From Clostridia bacterium (lineage in GTDB: Bacteria; Bacillota_A; Clostridia; Christensenellales; Aristaeellaceae), in contig JAFUPT010000123.1 in assembly GCA_017481065.1 (NCBI GenBank), positions 1-18,132 on the forward strand: DNA of 18,132 nt. Reading direction: 5' to 3'. The stretch's first letter is position 1; each line of letters opens with the position of its first letter. Of this stretch, positions 12,717 to 18,132 are shown piece by piece. A model generated the notes under the pieces. That model was not told the origin of the DNA, made no database searches, and saw only the letters and a program-made list of their open reading frames with translations. The translations under genes and the position numbers were made by a program.

Positions 12717-13466
12717 CTACGCATCCTTTTTGTAATCGAAGGTATCGAGGAATTGCCGGGCGCGCGTGGTCTGGGGATGGTGGAAGAAGATCTCCGGGGG
12801 CGCCTGCTCCACAATGCCGCTGCCTTCGAGGAAGATCACGCGGTCGGCCACCGCCTCGGCAAAGCGCATCTCATGGGTCACGATGGCCATGGTAACGCCA
12901 TCCCGGGCGAGGTCCAGAACCACATTGAGCACTTCGCGCACCATTTCAGGGTCCAGCGCGGCTGTGATCTCATCCAGCAGCAGCATTTCCGGGTGCATCA
13001 GCATGGCGCGCACGAGGGCCACGCGCTGTTTCTGTCCGCCCGACAGCTGCGCGGGCAGCGCATGGGCCTTTTCCTTCAGGCCGACGCGATCCAGGAAGGC
13101 AAGGGCCTCCCCCTCCACCTCGCGGCGGCTCCTGCCCAGCGCCTTGGTGGGACCGAGCAGCAGGTTGCTGAGCACATCCATATGGGGGAAGAGATCATAG
13201 CTCTGGAACACCATGCCCACCTTCTGGCGAACGAGGTGCTGGTTCTTCTTCTGACCGCTGATTTTTTCGCCGCGGAGCAGGATTTCACCGCTGTTGATCT
13301 CCTCCAGGCCGTTGATGCAGCGCAGCAGCGTGGATTTTCCGCAGCCGCTGGGGCCGATGATGACCACGACCTCTCCCGGAGCGATGTTCAGGGAAATATC
13401 ATCCAGCACGGTGGTTTCCCCGAAGGCTTTGTGCAAATGACGGATTTCAAGCAGGTTTTCGGCCAT
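12717..13466 (-). CDS. amino-acid ABC transporter ATP-binding protein
   Basis: Cytoplasmic ATPase of the polar-amino-acid importer, 249 aa. Walker A GPSGCGKST (38-46), Q-loop VFQS (Gln88), ABC signature LSGGQKQR (141-148), Walker B MLLLDE (161-166), D-loop ALDPE and switch His198 in THEM. The Walker B neighbourhood reads DEITAALDPE, where most relatives have DEPTSALDPE; the Pro-to-Ile change should not affect catalysis. The start has GGAG 10 bases upstream and lies 6 bp after the upstream permease stop, so the three genes form one operon of permease, permease, ATPase. Belongs to the HisP/GlnQ/TcyC group. Confidence 0.95.
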   Translation of the reverse strand: MAENLLEIRHLHKAFGETTVLDDISLNIAPGEVVVIIGPSGCGKSTLLRCINGLEEINSGEILLRGEKISGQKKNQHLVRQKVGMVFQSYDLFPHMDVLSNLLLGPTKALGRSRREVEGEALAFLDRVGLKEKAHALPAQLSGGQKQRVALVRAMLMHPEMLLLDEITAALDPEMVREVLNVVLDLARDGVTMAIVTHEMRFAEAVADRVIFLEGSGIVEQAPPEIFFHHPQTTRARQFLDTFDYKKDA

Positions 13467-13472
13467 CTTTTA

Positions 13473-14144
13473 TCAGCTCCATTTCTTTTCCAGCTTGCCG
13501 GCCAGCAGCGAAACCGGCCAGCAGACGATGAAGTAAAGGAAAAATACCACGGCATAGAGCCACACCGCCGCCTGGGGCGCATCATAGCGGTTGGCGTCGA
13601 TGATCTGCTGGGTAACTTTCAATACCTCCACCACGCCGATGAGCATCACCAGCGAAGTGGTTTTCACCATGCGGGTGGCGAGGTTGATGGATTGGGGGAT
13701 CAGCCGCCGCAGGGTCTGGGGCAGCAGCACATAGCGGAAGCTCTGGATTTTGGTGAGCCCCAGCGCCGCCGCGCTCTCCCGCTGGTGTTTGGGAATGGAG
13801 GTGAGCGCGCCGCGCACGAGGTCGCCCATCTCCCCCGCTCCCCAGAAGGTGAACACGATCACCGCAGCGGTTTCCCCGCTCATCTGGATATCAAATGCCT
13901 TTGCCAGCCCGAAATACACCAGGAACAGCAGCACCAGCTGGGGCACGATGCGGATAATTTCCAGCCACAGGCGGCAGAGGAAGCGGGTGATGGGCGAGCG
14001 CAGGGTCATAACCAGGCCGAGCACCAGCCCCAGCAGGATGGAAAGCAGTATGGACAGGGCGGAAAGCTGCAGCGTGACGCCGAGGCCCTCCAATATGCGC
14101 GAAAGGTTACGCCCCTTCAGCAGCACCGCGATTGCTTCCAGCAT
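13473..14144 (-). CDS. amino-acid ABC transporter permease (second)
   Basis: Membrane subunit of the importer, 223 aa, with about five hydrophobic segments and the cytoplasmic coupling (EAA-like) loop GEMGDLVRGALTSIPKHQRESAAALGL split over residues of the middle third, ending in YVLLPQTLRRLIP. The N-terminal HisM/GlnP-type opening (LEGLGVTLQLSALSILLSI) is typical of polar-amino-acid permeases. The start at 14144 is chosen because AAGGAGG lies 7 bases upstream; a TTG 18 bp further up would place that ribosome binding site inside the gene. It overlaps the upstream permease by 38 bp, implying translational coupling. With two different permease genes the channel is probably a heterodimer. Confidence 0.93.
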   Translation of the reverse strand: MLEAIAVLLKGRNLSRILEGLGVTLQLSALSILLSILLGLVLGLVMTLRSPITRFLCRLWLEIIRIVPQLVLLFLVYFGLAKAFDIQMSGETAAVIVFTFWGAGEMGDLVRGALTSIPKHQRESAAALGLTKIQSFRYVLLPQTLRRLIPQSINLATRMVKTTSLVMLIGVVEVLKVTQQIIDANRYDAPQAAVWLYAVVFFLYFIVCWPVSLLAGKLEKKWS

Positions 14145-14784
14145 GGCGCAGCCTCCTTTCAAGCAGGGTAAACAGCAGGGATATGGGCAGCAGGATTACC
14201 AGGTAGGCCGCCACCAGCATCAGCAGGGCTTCATCGGTCTTATAGTACATGCCGATCAGATCCTTGGCCACATACATCAGATCCGCCAGCGCCACTGCCG
14301 AGAACACGCTGGTTTCCTTGATCAGGAAGATTACATTGGCGCAGACGGCGGGAACCGCCGTGGCAAAGGCCTGGGGAAACACGATGTACAAAAGCACCTG
14401 CCAGCGGGTGAGGCCGATGCAGGCGCCGCTCTCATGCTGGGATTTTTCCACGGCCTCCAGCCCGCTGCGAAGGGCCTCCGCCATATAGGCGCCGCCGAGG
14501 AAGCTCAGGCCCGTGATGGCGCATGCCTCCGCCGAGAGCTTGATCCCCACCTTTGGAAGGCCAAAGTAGAGAAAGAAGAGCTGCACCAGCAGCGGCGTGT
14601 TTCGCGCCAGCTCAATATACGCCCCGGCGATCTGCCGCAGCACCGGCACCCTGAAGTAGCGCAGTAGGCAGCAAACGAAGCCTACCACCAGCGACAAACC
14701 AATGCCCGTTAACCCTATAGAAAGCGTGAGCTTCGCGGCCTGTACATACATGGGCGCAAAACGCTGAATAAAATTCCAATCCAT
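14107..14784 (-). CDS. amino-acid ABC transporter permease (first)
   Basis: First gene of the operon, 225 aa. The N-terminal region KLTLSIGLTGIGLSLVVGF and the segment YIELARNTPLLVQLFFLYFG (R-N-T-P-L motif) are hallmarks of polar-amino-acid permeases. The coupling loop is EALRSGLEAVEKSQHESGA. About five membrane segments. ATG at 14784 with AGGAGG 9 bases upstream and a short leader. It is divergent from the rrf2 gene, and an operator-like palindrome overlaps its -35 box, so repression by that Rrf2 protein is the simplest model. Cystine as substrate is inferred from the sulfur-gene neighbourhood. Confidence 0.94.
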   Translation of the reverse strand: MDWNFIQRFAPMYVQAAKLTLSIGLTGIGLSLVVGFVCCLLRYFRVPVLRQIAGAYIELARNTPLLVQLFFLYFGLPKVGIKLSAEACAITGLSFLGGAYMAEALRSGLEAVEKSQHESGACIGLTRWQVLLYIVFPQAFATAVPAVCANVIFLIKETSVFSAVALADLMYVAKDLIGMYYKTDEALLMLVAAYLVILLPISLLFTLLERRLRHAGSNRGAAEGA

Positions 14785-14811
14785 AGCTTGCTTCCTCCTA
14801 AGTTATGGCAT

Positions 14812-14840
14812 ATTATAGCCCTGTTTGTCTACTATGTCAA
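14812..14840 (-). promoter_or_regulatory. consensus sigma-A promoter of the ABC permease/ATPase operon
   Basis: Perfect TTGACA (14840-14835), a 17-bp spacer and perfect TATAAT (14817-14812) on the minus strand, about 20 bases from transcription start to ATG. Confidence 0.9.
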
Positions 14841-14846
14841 TAGACA
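14826..14846. promoter_or_regulatory. TGTCTA-N9-TAGACA palindrome, candidate Rrf2 operator
   Basis: A 21-bp dyad covers the -35 box of the permease promoter and ends 14 bp upstream of the -35 box of the divergent rrf2 promoter. Its right part, GTCAATAGACATT, recurs exactly at the metY promoter, and GTTTGTCTA recurs just downstream of the binding-protein promoter. The position fits repression of transport genes together with autoregulation. Confidence 0.65.
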
Positions 14847-14860
14847 TTTCGAAAAAAGAC

Positions 14861-14889
14861 TTGCATTTTTGCTGCAATTCAGGTAAAAT
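14861..14889 (+). promoter_or_regulatory. sigma-A promoter of the rrf2 gene
   Basis: TTGCAT (14861-14866), a 17-bp spacer and TAAAAT (14884-14889), so the leader before the AGGAG ribosome binding site is very short. Divergent from the ABC operon promoter. Confidence 0.75.
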
Positions 14890-14909
14890 ATGCTCAGGAG
14901 ATGATATGA

Positions 14910-15335
14910 ATGCTGATTTCAACCAAGGGGCGCTATGCCACCCGCATGCTGCTGGATATTGCGCAGAACCAGGGAGACGGCTATGTTTCCATGAAGAACA
15001 TTGCCCAGCGGCAGGGAATATCCAAGAAATATTTGGAGCAGTTTACCGCCCAGCTGGCCAAGGCGGGGCTGTTGGACATCCGCAGGGGCAATCAGGGCGG
15101 CTACCGCCTGATGCGCCAGCCCTCCGAAATTACGCTGCGGGAAATCCTGAGCCTGACGGAGGGATCGCTGTGCGCAGTCGCCTGCCTTGAACATATGCCG
15201 AACCGCTGCGAGAAGTGCGATTCCTGCATCACCCTCCCCGCCTGGACGGGGCTGAATGATGTGGTGAACGGCTACCTCTCCTCCGTCACCTTGCAGAACC
15301 TGCTGGACCAGGCGGAAGCGAAAGCCGCGGAATAA
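14910..15335 (+). CDS. Rrf2-family transcriptional regulator (CymR/IscR-like)
   Basis: A 141-residue DNA-binding regulator. The opening MLISTKGRYATRMLLDIA and the winged helix-turn-helix (IAQRQGISKKYLEQ, about 31-44, then GGYRL wing at 63-67) are typical of Rrf2 proteins. It has five cysteines: C88, C92, C100, C103 and C106 (C-x3-C-x7-C-x2-C-x2-C). IscR uses three cysteines in the same region to hold an Fe-S cluster, whereas Bacillus CymR lacks them and works with CysK. Metal or cluster binding is therefore possible here. ATG at 14910 with AGGAG 9 bases upstream. The location opposite the ABC importer and near metY suggests control of cysteine and methionine acquisition. No iscS/iscU follows, which argues against a plain IscR role. 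Confidence 0.93.
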   Translation: MLISTKGRYATRMLLDIAQNQGDGYVSMKNIAQRQGISKKYLEQFTAQLAKAGLLDIRRGNQGGYRLMRQPSEITLREILSLTEGSLCAVACLEHMPNRCEKCDSCITLPAWTGLNDVVNGYLSSVTLQNLLDQAEAKAAE

Positions 15336-15349
15336 ACGGCCTTAAAATC

Positions 15350-15390
15350 AAAGAACAGAACGCCGGCATAAAGCCGGCGTTCTGTTCTTT
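15350..15390. terminator. bidirectional terminator between rrf2 and cls
   Basis: A perfect 18-bp stem (AAAGAACAGAACGCCGGC and its reverse complement) with the loop ATAAA separates the convergent rrf2 and cardiolipin synthase genes. The arm ends give T-runs in both directions. Confidence 0.92.
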
Positions 15391-15398
15391 ATTCGCCA

Positions 15399-16961
15399 TC
15401 AGAGCATGGGAGCGAAGATGCGCACGACGGAGCGCAGGATGCGCTTCGGAAGGCTGGTTTGCATATCCTCCCCGGTGATGCGGATGCATTTTTCCAGCGT
15501 GGCCTCGATATCCGCGCGGAGATCGGCGATAGAGGATGTACGGTACATCCATACGCCGTTTTCGAAGTGGTGCACGAGGCTGCGGTAGTCCAAATTGATG
15601 GTGCCGATCATGGCAACCTCGCCGTCCACAAGGTAGCTCTTGGCATGGATGAAGCCGGGTTCATATTCGTAAATCTTCACCCCCGCATCCATCAGCCGGG
15701 GATAGAAGCTGCGGGTCATTTCCAGAACCAGCTTCTTATCCGGAATGTGGGGCACGATGATGCGCACATCCACGCCCCGCAGCGCGGCATTTTCGATGCT
15801 CTGGCAGAGGTCGTTATCGATGATCAGGTAGGGCGAGGTCATCCATGCGTAGTTCGTGGCTCCGGCCAGCATATTCTGGATCACGCTCTTGCCCACGCGG
15901 CGCTTATAGATGGGATTCGGGCCATCGCCGAAGGGGATGACATAGCCCTCCGCCTGCGTTTTGACTTCCGGGAAGCAATCCATTTTGTACTCCGGCAGCT
16001 TGCGGAAGTTCAGGCCGAAATCGATCATAAACAGCCGGGTGAGCTCCCACACGGCCTCGCCCTCCAGCCGGATGGCGGTATCCTTCCAGTGGCCGAAGCG
16101 GACGGTTTCATTGATGTATTCATCCGCGATATTCACGCCGCCGGTGTAGCCAATCTTGCCGTCGACCACCAGTATCTTGCGGTGGCTGCGGTTGTTGAAT
16201 TCGCTGTCGGCATTTCCCCGCATGCGGGAGAAGGGCGCGGCCTGGATGCCGAAGGCGCGCAGGGTTCTGGCATAATTGCCCGGCAGGGTGGACATGCAGC
16301 CGATATCATCGTAGAGCACGCGCACATCCACGCCCTTTGCCGCCTTTTCCTTCAGGATATCCAGTATGGAATTCCAGAATTTGCCCTCCTCGATGATGAA
16401 ATATTCCATGAAGATGAATTTTTCCGCCGCCCGGAGATCATCCAGCATGGCGGCATGCATATCCTCGCCGAGCGGGAAATATGTCTGGCGGGTGCCGGTA
16501 AAGAGGTGGGATTCCGAAATCTTGCACAGCATCCGCGCCTGGGCGTGAACAAGCGGATTTTCTTCCCGGAGCTGCGCGAAGGCCGGGCCATCGTCCCGGG
16601 TGTAGGCGCCGTCCTTCAAATCCTTCATGCGGCGAATGTACTTCTTCTGCAGGGTTCGGGAATAGAACAGGAAGTACAGCATGAAACCCGCGACGGGAAT
16701 GATCAGCACAAACAGCAGCCACGGAACCTTGTAATCCGGGTTATCATCCGATGCGATGATCTTCACCACGCAGGCGATCTCCGTGAGCCATGCCGCCAGA
16801 TAGAAATAGGGCACATACCAGCACATGGCCACGACGATGCCGATGATGGCCGCGACCTCCAGCACGGTGAGCATGATGGCAATGATATAGCGGACCGGGA
16901 TATAGTTATACTCCCGCTCCACCACCTTGTTATCGACCTGGTAGCTGTATTTTCTCTTCAT
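15399..16961 (-). CDS. cls: cardiolipin synthase (phospholipase D family)
   Basis: Condenses two phosphatidylglycerol molecules to cardiolipin and glycerol at the membrane. The protein is 520 aa. Membrane segments lie near residues 24-46, 50-66 and 78-98, followed by two phospholipase D domains. The first HKD motif is H260-x-K262-x4-D267 (SHRKILVVDG) and the second H439-x-K441-x4-D446 (IHAKSYLVDGE), each followed by the usual GxxN segment (TGGVN; IGTINLDYRS). The start at 16961 is chosen because GGGAGG lies 9 bases upstream; the open frame 27 bp further up has no ribosome binding site. Two small helical-protein genes lie upstream on the same strand. The family call is firm. Confidence 0.95.
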   Translation of the reverse strand: MKRKYSYQVDNKVVEREYNYIPVRYIIAIMLTVLEVAAIIGIVVAMCWYVPYFYLAAWLTEIACVVKIIASDDNPDYKVPWLLFVLIIPVAGFMLYFLFYSRTLQKKYIRRMKDLKDGAYTRDDGPAFAQLREENPLVHAQARMLCKISESHLFTGTRQTYFPLGEDMHAAMLDDLRAAEKFIFMEYFIIEEGKFWNSILDILKEKAAKGVDVRVLYDDIGCMSTLPGNYARTLRAFGIQAAPFSRMRGNADSEFNNRSHRKILVVDGKIGYTGGVNIADEYINETVRFGHWKDTAIRLEGEAVWELTRLFMIDFGLNFRKLPEYKMDCFPEVKTQAEGYVIPFGDGPNPIYKRRVGKSVIQNMLAGATNYAWMTSPYLIIDNDLCQSIENAALRGVDVRIIVPHIPDKKLVLEMTRSFYPRLMDAGVKIYEYEPGFIHAKSYLVDGEVAMIGTINLDYRSLVHHFENGVWMYRTSSIADLRADIEATLEKCIRITGEDMQTSLPKRILRSVVRIFAPML

Positions 16962-16994
16962 CGCCGGATTCCTCCCTGTAAAAATCAATACGCC

Positions 16995-17036
16995 AAAGCG
17001 AGGTGCATCCTTCCGATGCGCCCCGCTTTATTTTTT
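16995..17036 (+). terminator. stem-loop between the small helical gene and cls
   Basis: A 15-bp stem with one mismatch and one wobble (AAAGCGAGGTGCATC / GATGCGCCCCGCTTT), loop CTTCC. The T6 run follows on the plus strand only, although the neighbouring genes are both on the minus strand. For minus-strand transcripts it is a stable hairpin without a U-tract, so it may lower read-through into cls or stabilise the upstream mRNA. Confidence 0.5.
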
Positions 17037-17049
17037 GCAGAGAATGCCA

Positions 17050-17298
17050 TTACTTCCTGTATGCCTTGGCTGCATCGATGCGGGCCTGGGCGGCGGAAAT
17101 GCGCTCGTTGGCTTCGGCGATCTGCGCTTCTCGCTCCGCCTGCATCATCGCCTGGCGGCCCTTGGGAGACATCTTGGCCTCCTCCCACTGGGCCTTGCTC
17201 TCCGCCTTCACGGCTGCGAACTGGGCCTTGTCCACCTCATGCTGGGCCTTTGCGCTGTTCTTCATATCCTCAAATGCGTTCTTCAAAAAATTGCTCAT
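17050..17298 (-). CDS. small charged helical protein of unknown function
   Basis: 82 residues, MSNFLKNAFEDMKNSAKAQH at the start, then an almost uninterrupted alpha-helical run rich in Ala, Glu, Lys and Gln (AEREAQIAEANERISAAQAR near the end). No signal peptide, no membrane segment and no cysteine. It looks like a soluble or membrane-surface coiled-coil protein; I do not recognise a characterised family. The ATG has AGGAGG 9 bases upstream. It lies 21 bp after the stop of the repeat protein upstream on the same strand, so the two are very likely one operon, with cls possibly the third gene. Confidence 0.82.
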   Translation of the reverse strand: MSNFLKNAFEDMKNSAKAQHEVDKAQFAAVKAESKAQWEEAKMSPKGRQAMMQAEREAQIAEANERISAAQARIDAAKAYRK

Positions 17299-17319
17299 GA
17301 TTGTTTTCCTCCTGAAATA

Positions 17320-17619
17320 TTATTCTTCTTCGCCGTTTCCAGCGGATTCTTCTTCCCTGCCCCGGAAGGTTTCCACGATTTTATCGGTCATTTTGGTGAA
17401 GCCGCCGACCACGCCGTCCTCGATCTTCCTGTAACCTTCCACAACCGTTTCGGCGATCTTTTCATTGACCTGGGCCAGCTTGGATTTTGCGTAGCCCTCC
17501 ACCACGCCGTCTTCGATCTTCTTATAGCCGCTTACTACGCCGTCTTCAATCTTCTTGTAGCCTTCCACAACCGCTTCTGCGATCTTTTCGTTGGCCTGCC
17601 TGAGCTTATTCTTTTCCAT
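17320..17619 (-). CDS. small protein made of 11-residue repeats
   Basis: 99 residues. After MEKNKLRQ the protein consists of 11-residue units of the form V-V-x-G-Y-x-K-I-E-D-G at about 17-27, 28-38, 59-69 and 70-80, interrupted at 43-58 by KSKLAQVNEKIAET, then a short acidic tail (REEESAGNGEEE). Eleven-residue periodicity suggests a long amphipathic helix lying on a membrane or packed in a bundle. Similar repeat proteins occur in Bacillota, but I know of no assigned function. The start at 17619 is chosen for the GGAGAG 6 bases upstream; two in-frame starts further up (17640 and 17652) have poorer ribosome binding sites. First gene of a probable operon with the 82-residue protein. Confidence 0.8.
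   Translation of the reverse strand: MEKNKLRQANEKIAEAVVEGYKKIEDGVVSGYKKIEDGVVEGYAKSKLAQVNEKIAETVVEGYRKIEDGVVGGFTKMTDKIVETFRGREEESAGNGEEE
17405..17600 (-). repeat. internal tandem 33-bp coding repeats
   Basis: The 11-residue units of the repeat protein are also visible as DNA repeats. Two copies of a block of nearly 40 bp (about 17440-17477 and 17560-17597) differ at only a few positions, and 33-bp units stand between them. This implies recent duplication and possible copy-number variation. Confidence 0.7.
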
Positions 17620-17682
17620 GATGATCTCTCCTGCATTCATTTTTTCCTTCAACGGTACGCATTGTATTCAAACTGTGTTTGC

Positions 17683-17810
17683 GAATTGATGGAATTCTGT
17701 TTGAGAATTATTAATTCGGGAACCGGGCCCTTTCCCCCGCTTATATAAAAATATGAAGCATTCCAAATGCCTCCCCGATTAATAATATTCAAACAAAATT
17801 GAAGCAATTC
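17683..17810. repeat. AT-rich imperfect inverted repeat, 38-bp arms
   Basis: Arms 17683-17720 and 17773-17810 match as reverse complements at about 30 of 38 positions by eye, with a 52-bp centre. It fills most of the 246-bp gap between the repeat protein and the broken ABC gene. It could be a MITE-like element or a large cruciform regulatory site. No transposase and no clear target duplication are seen. The rest of the gap shows only weak -10-like sequences. Confidence 0.6.
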
Positions 17811-17865
17811 AGAATTGTTTGGACGGTAGAATATAGAAAAAATCATCAATAAAGGGGAATATGGA

Positions 17866-18000
17866 ATGGCAACGCCTGCTATTGAAATCCGAAATCTATC
17901 GAAGAGCTTTCGCGGCATGTACGCCGTGGATCATTTGAATATGACGGTGCCCGTGGGAGCGATCTACGGCTTCATCGGCGAGAACGGCAGCGGAAAATCC
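17866..18000 (+). pseudogene. ABC transporter ATPase, broken at the Walker A motif
   Basis: Starts MATPAIEIRNLSKSFRGMYA with AGGGG 9 bases before the ATG and continues as a BcrA/CcmA-type export ATPase to GFIGENGSGKS (Walker A, residues 35-45). Directly after the Walker A serine the frame leaves ABC homology, reading SEISIFLKKKAKWN. In another frame the DNA from 18003 encodes part of a different protein. The gene thus keeps about 45 of an expected 230-300 codons. It is a deletion-derived pseudogene or an assembly join near a contig end; the sequence alone cannot separate these. Confidence 0.7.
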
Positions 18001-18002
18001 GA

Positions 18003-18132
18003 AATAAGTATCTTCCTAAAGAAGAAAGCCAAATGGAACAGCTGCTGCGCCTTGATGCGCAGGCAACGCAGAAGGCAACGATGTATGCAATCGTTGTGGG
18101 TGTAATCGGCGCATTGATCTTCGGCCTCGGCA
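18003..18132 (+). CDS. fragment of a small membrane protein, 5' end missing
   Basis: Read from 18003 the sequence encodes NKYLPKEESQMEQLLRLDAQ, then ATQKATMY and a clear membrane segment (AIVVGVIGALIFGLG) running off the window. This resembles a small clostridial membrane protein sometimes labelled dihydropteridine reductase in databases, from memory and without any known activity. It is out of frame with the preceding ABC ATPase and has no start codon or ribosome binding site at its expected N-terminus. An ATG at 18033 exists but lacks a convincing ribosome binding site. Its own 5' end was lost in the same event that truncated the ATPase. Confidence 0.55.

Noticed and set aside
17404..17600. 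CRISPR-like repeats
   Set aside because: The periodic 33-bp units are in-frame coding repeats of a small protein, without unique spacers or cas genes.

Overview
The window looks like the chromosome of a fairly GC-rich gut-type Clostridia member (Bacillota). This rests on the gene families (clostridial-type PfkA and PurC, AGCS symporter, Rrf2 regulator, cardiolipin synthase, polar-amino-acid ABC transporter), strong AGGAGG-type ribosome binding sites, and sigma-A promoters that mostly have exact 17-bp spacers. Assignment below that level is a guess. No phage, IS transposase, CRISPR array, tRNA or rRNA was seen.

Layout. 1-4100: gnd (cut by the window edge) and ppk on the minus strand, divergent from pfkA on the plus strand. 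4100-7150: a small secreted protein, purC and an AGCS-family sodium:amino-acid symporter, all minus strand. The symporter gene faces a LysR regulator across overlapping divergent promoters. 8142-8745: a 600-bp stretch without an intact gene. It holds two divergent promoters around an inverted repeat, a nine-codon stub resembling the start of an ABC ATPase, a 17-bp perfect inverted repeat and terminators on both strands, and may be the remains of a decayed divergent locus.

8746-15335 is a sulfur-amino-acid block: mnmA (tRNA thiolation), metY (O-acetylhomoserine sulfhydrylase), and a polar-amino-acid (probably cystine) ABC system made of a binding protein, an ATPase and two permeases. A divergent, cysteine-rich Rrf2 regulator follows. 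The metY and permease promoters share an identical 13-bp sequence overlapping the -35 box. At the permease promoter it forms part of a TGTCTA-N9-TAGACA palindrome, which points to one Rrf2 regulon.

The most striking region is 12265-12716. A strong promoter is followed by an unannotated 31-codon leader ORF with four Cys codons, then an intrinsic terminator, a second small ORF, and only then the binding-protein gene. A leader segment just after the third Cys codon can pair with the 5' arm of the terminator. This is the layout of a cysteine-responsive attenuator. metY has its own 16-residue upstream ORF with a very good ribosome binding site.

15399-17652: cardiolipin synthase preceded on the minus strand by two small helical proteins, one built of 11-residue repeats. 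17683-18132: an AT-rich imperfect inverted repeat, then an ABC ATPase gene that breaks off inside its Walker A region and is joined directly to an out-of-frame fragment of an unrelated membrane protein. This is either a deletion or an assembly chimera.
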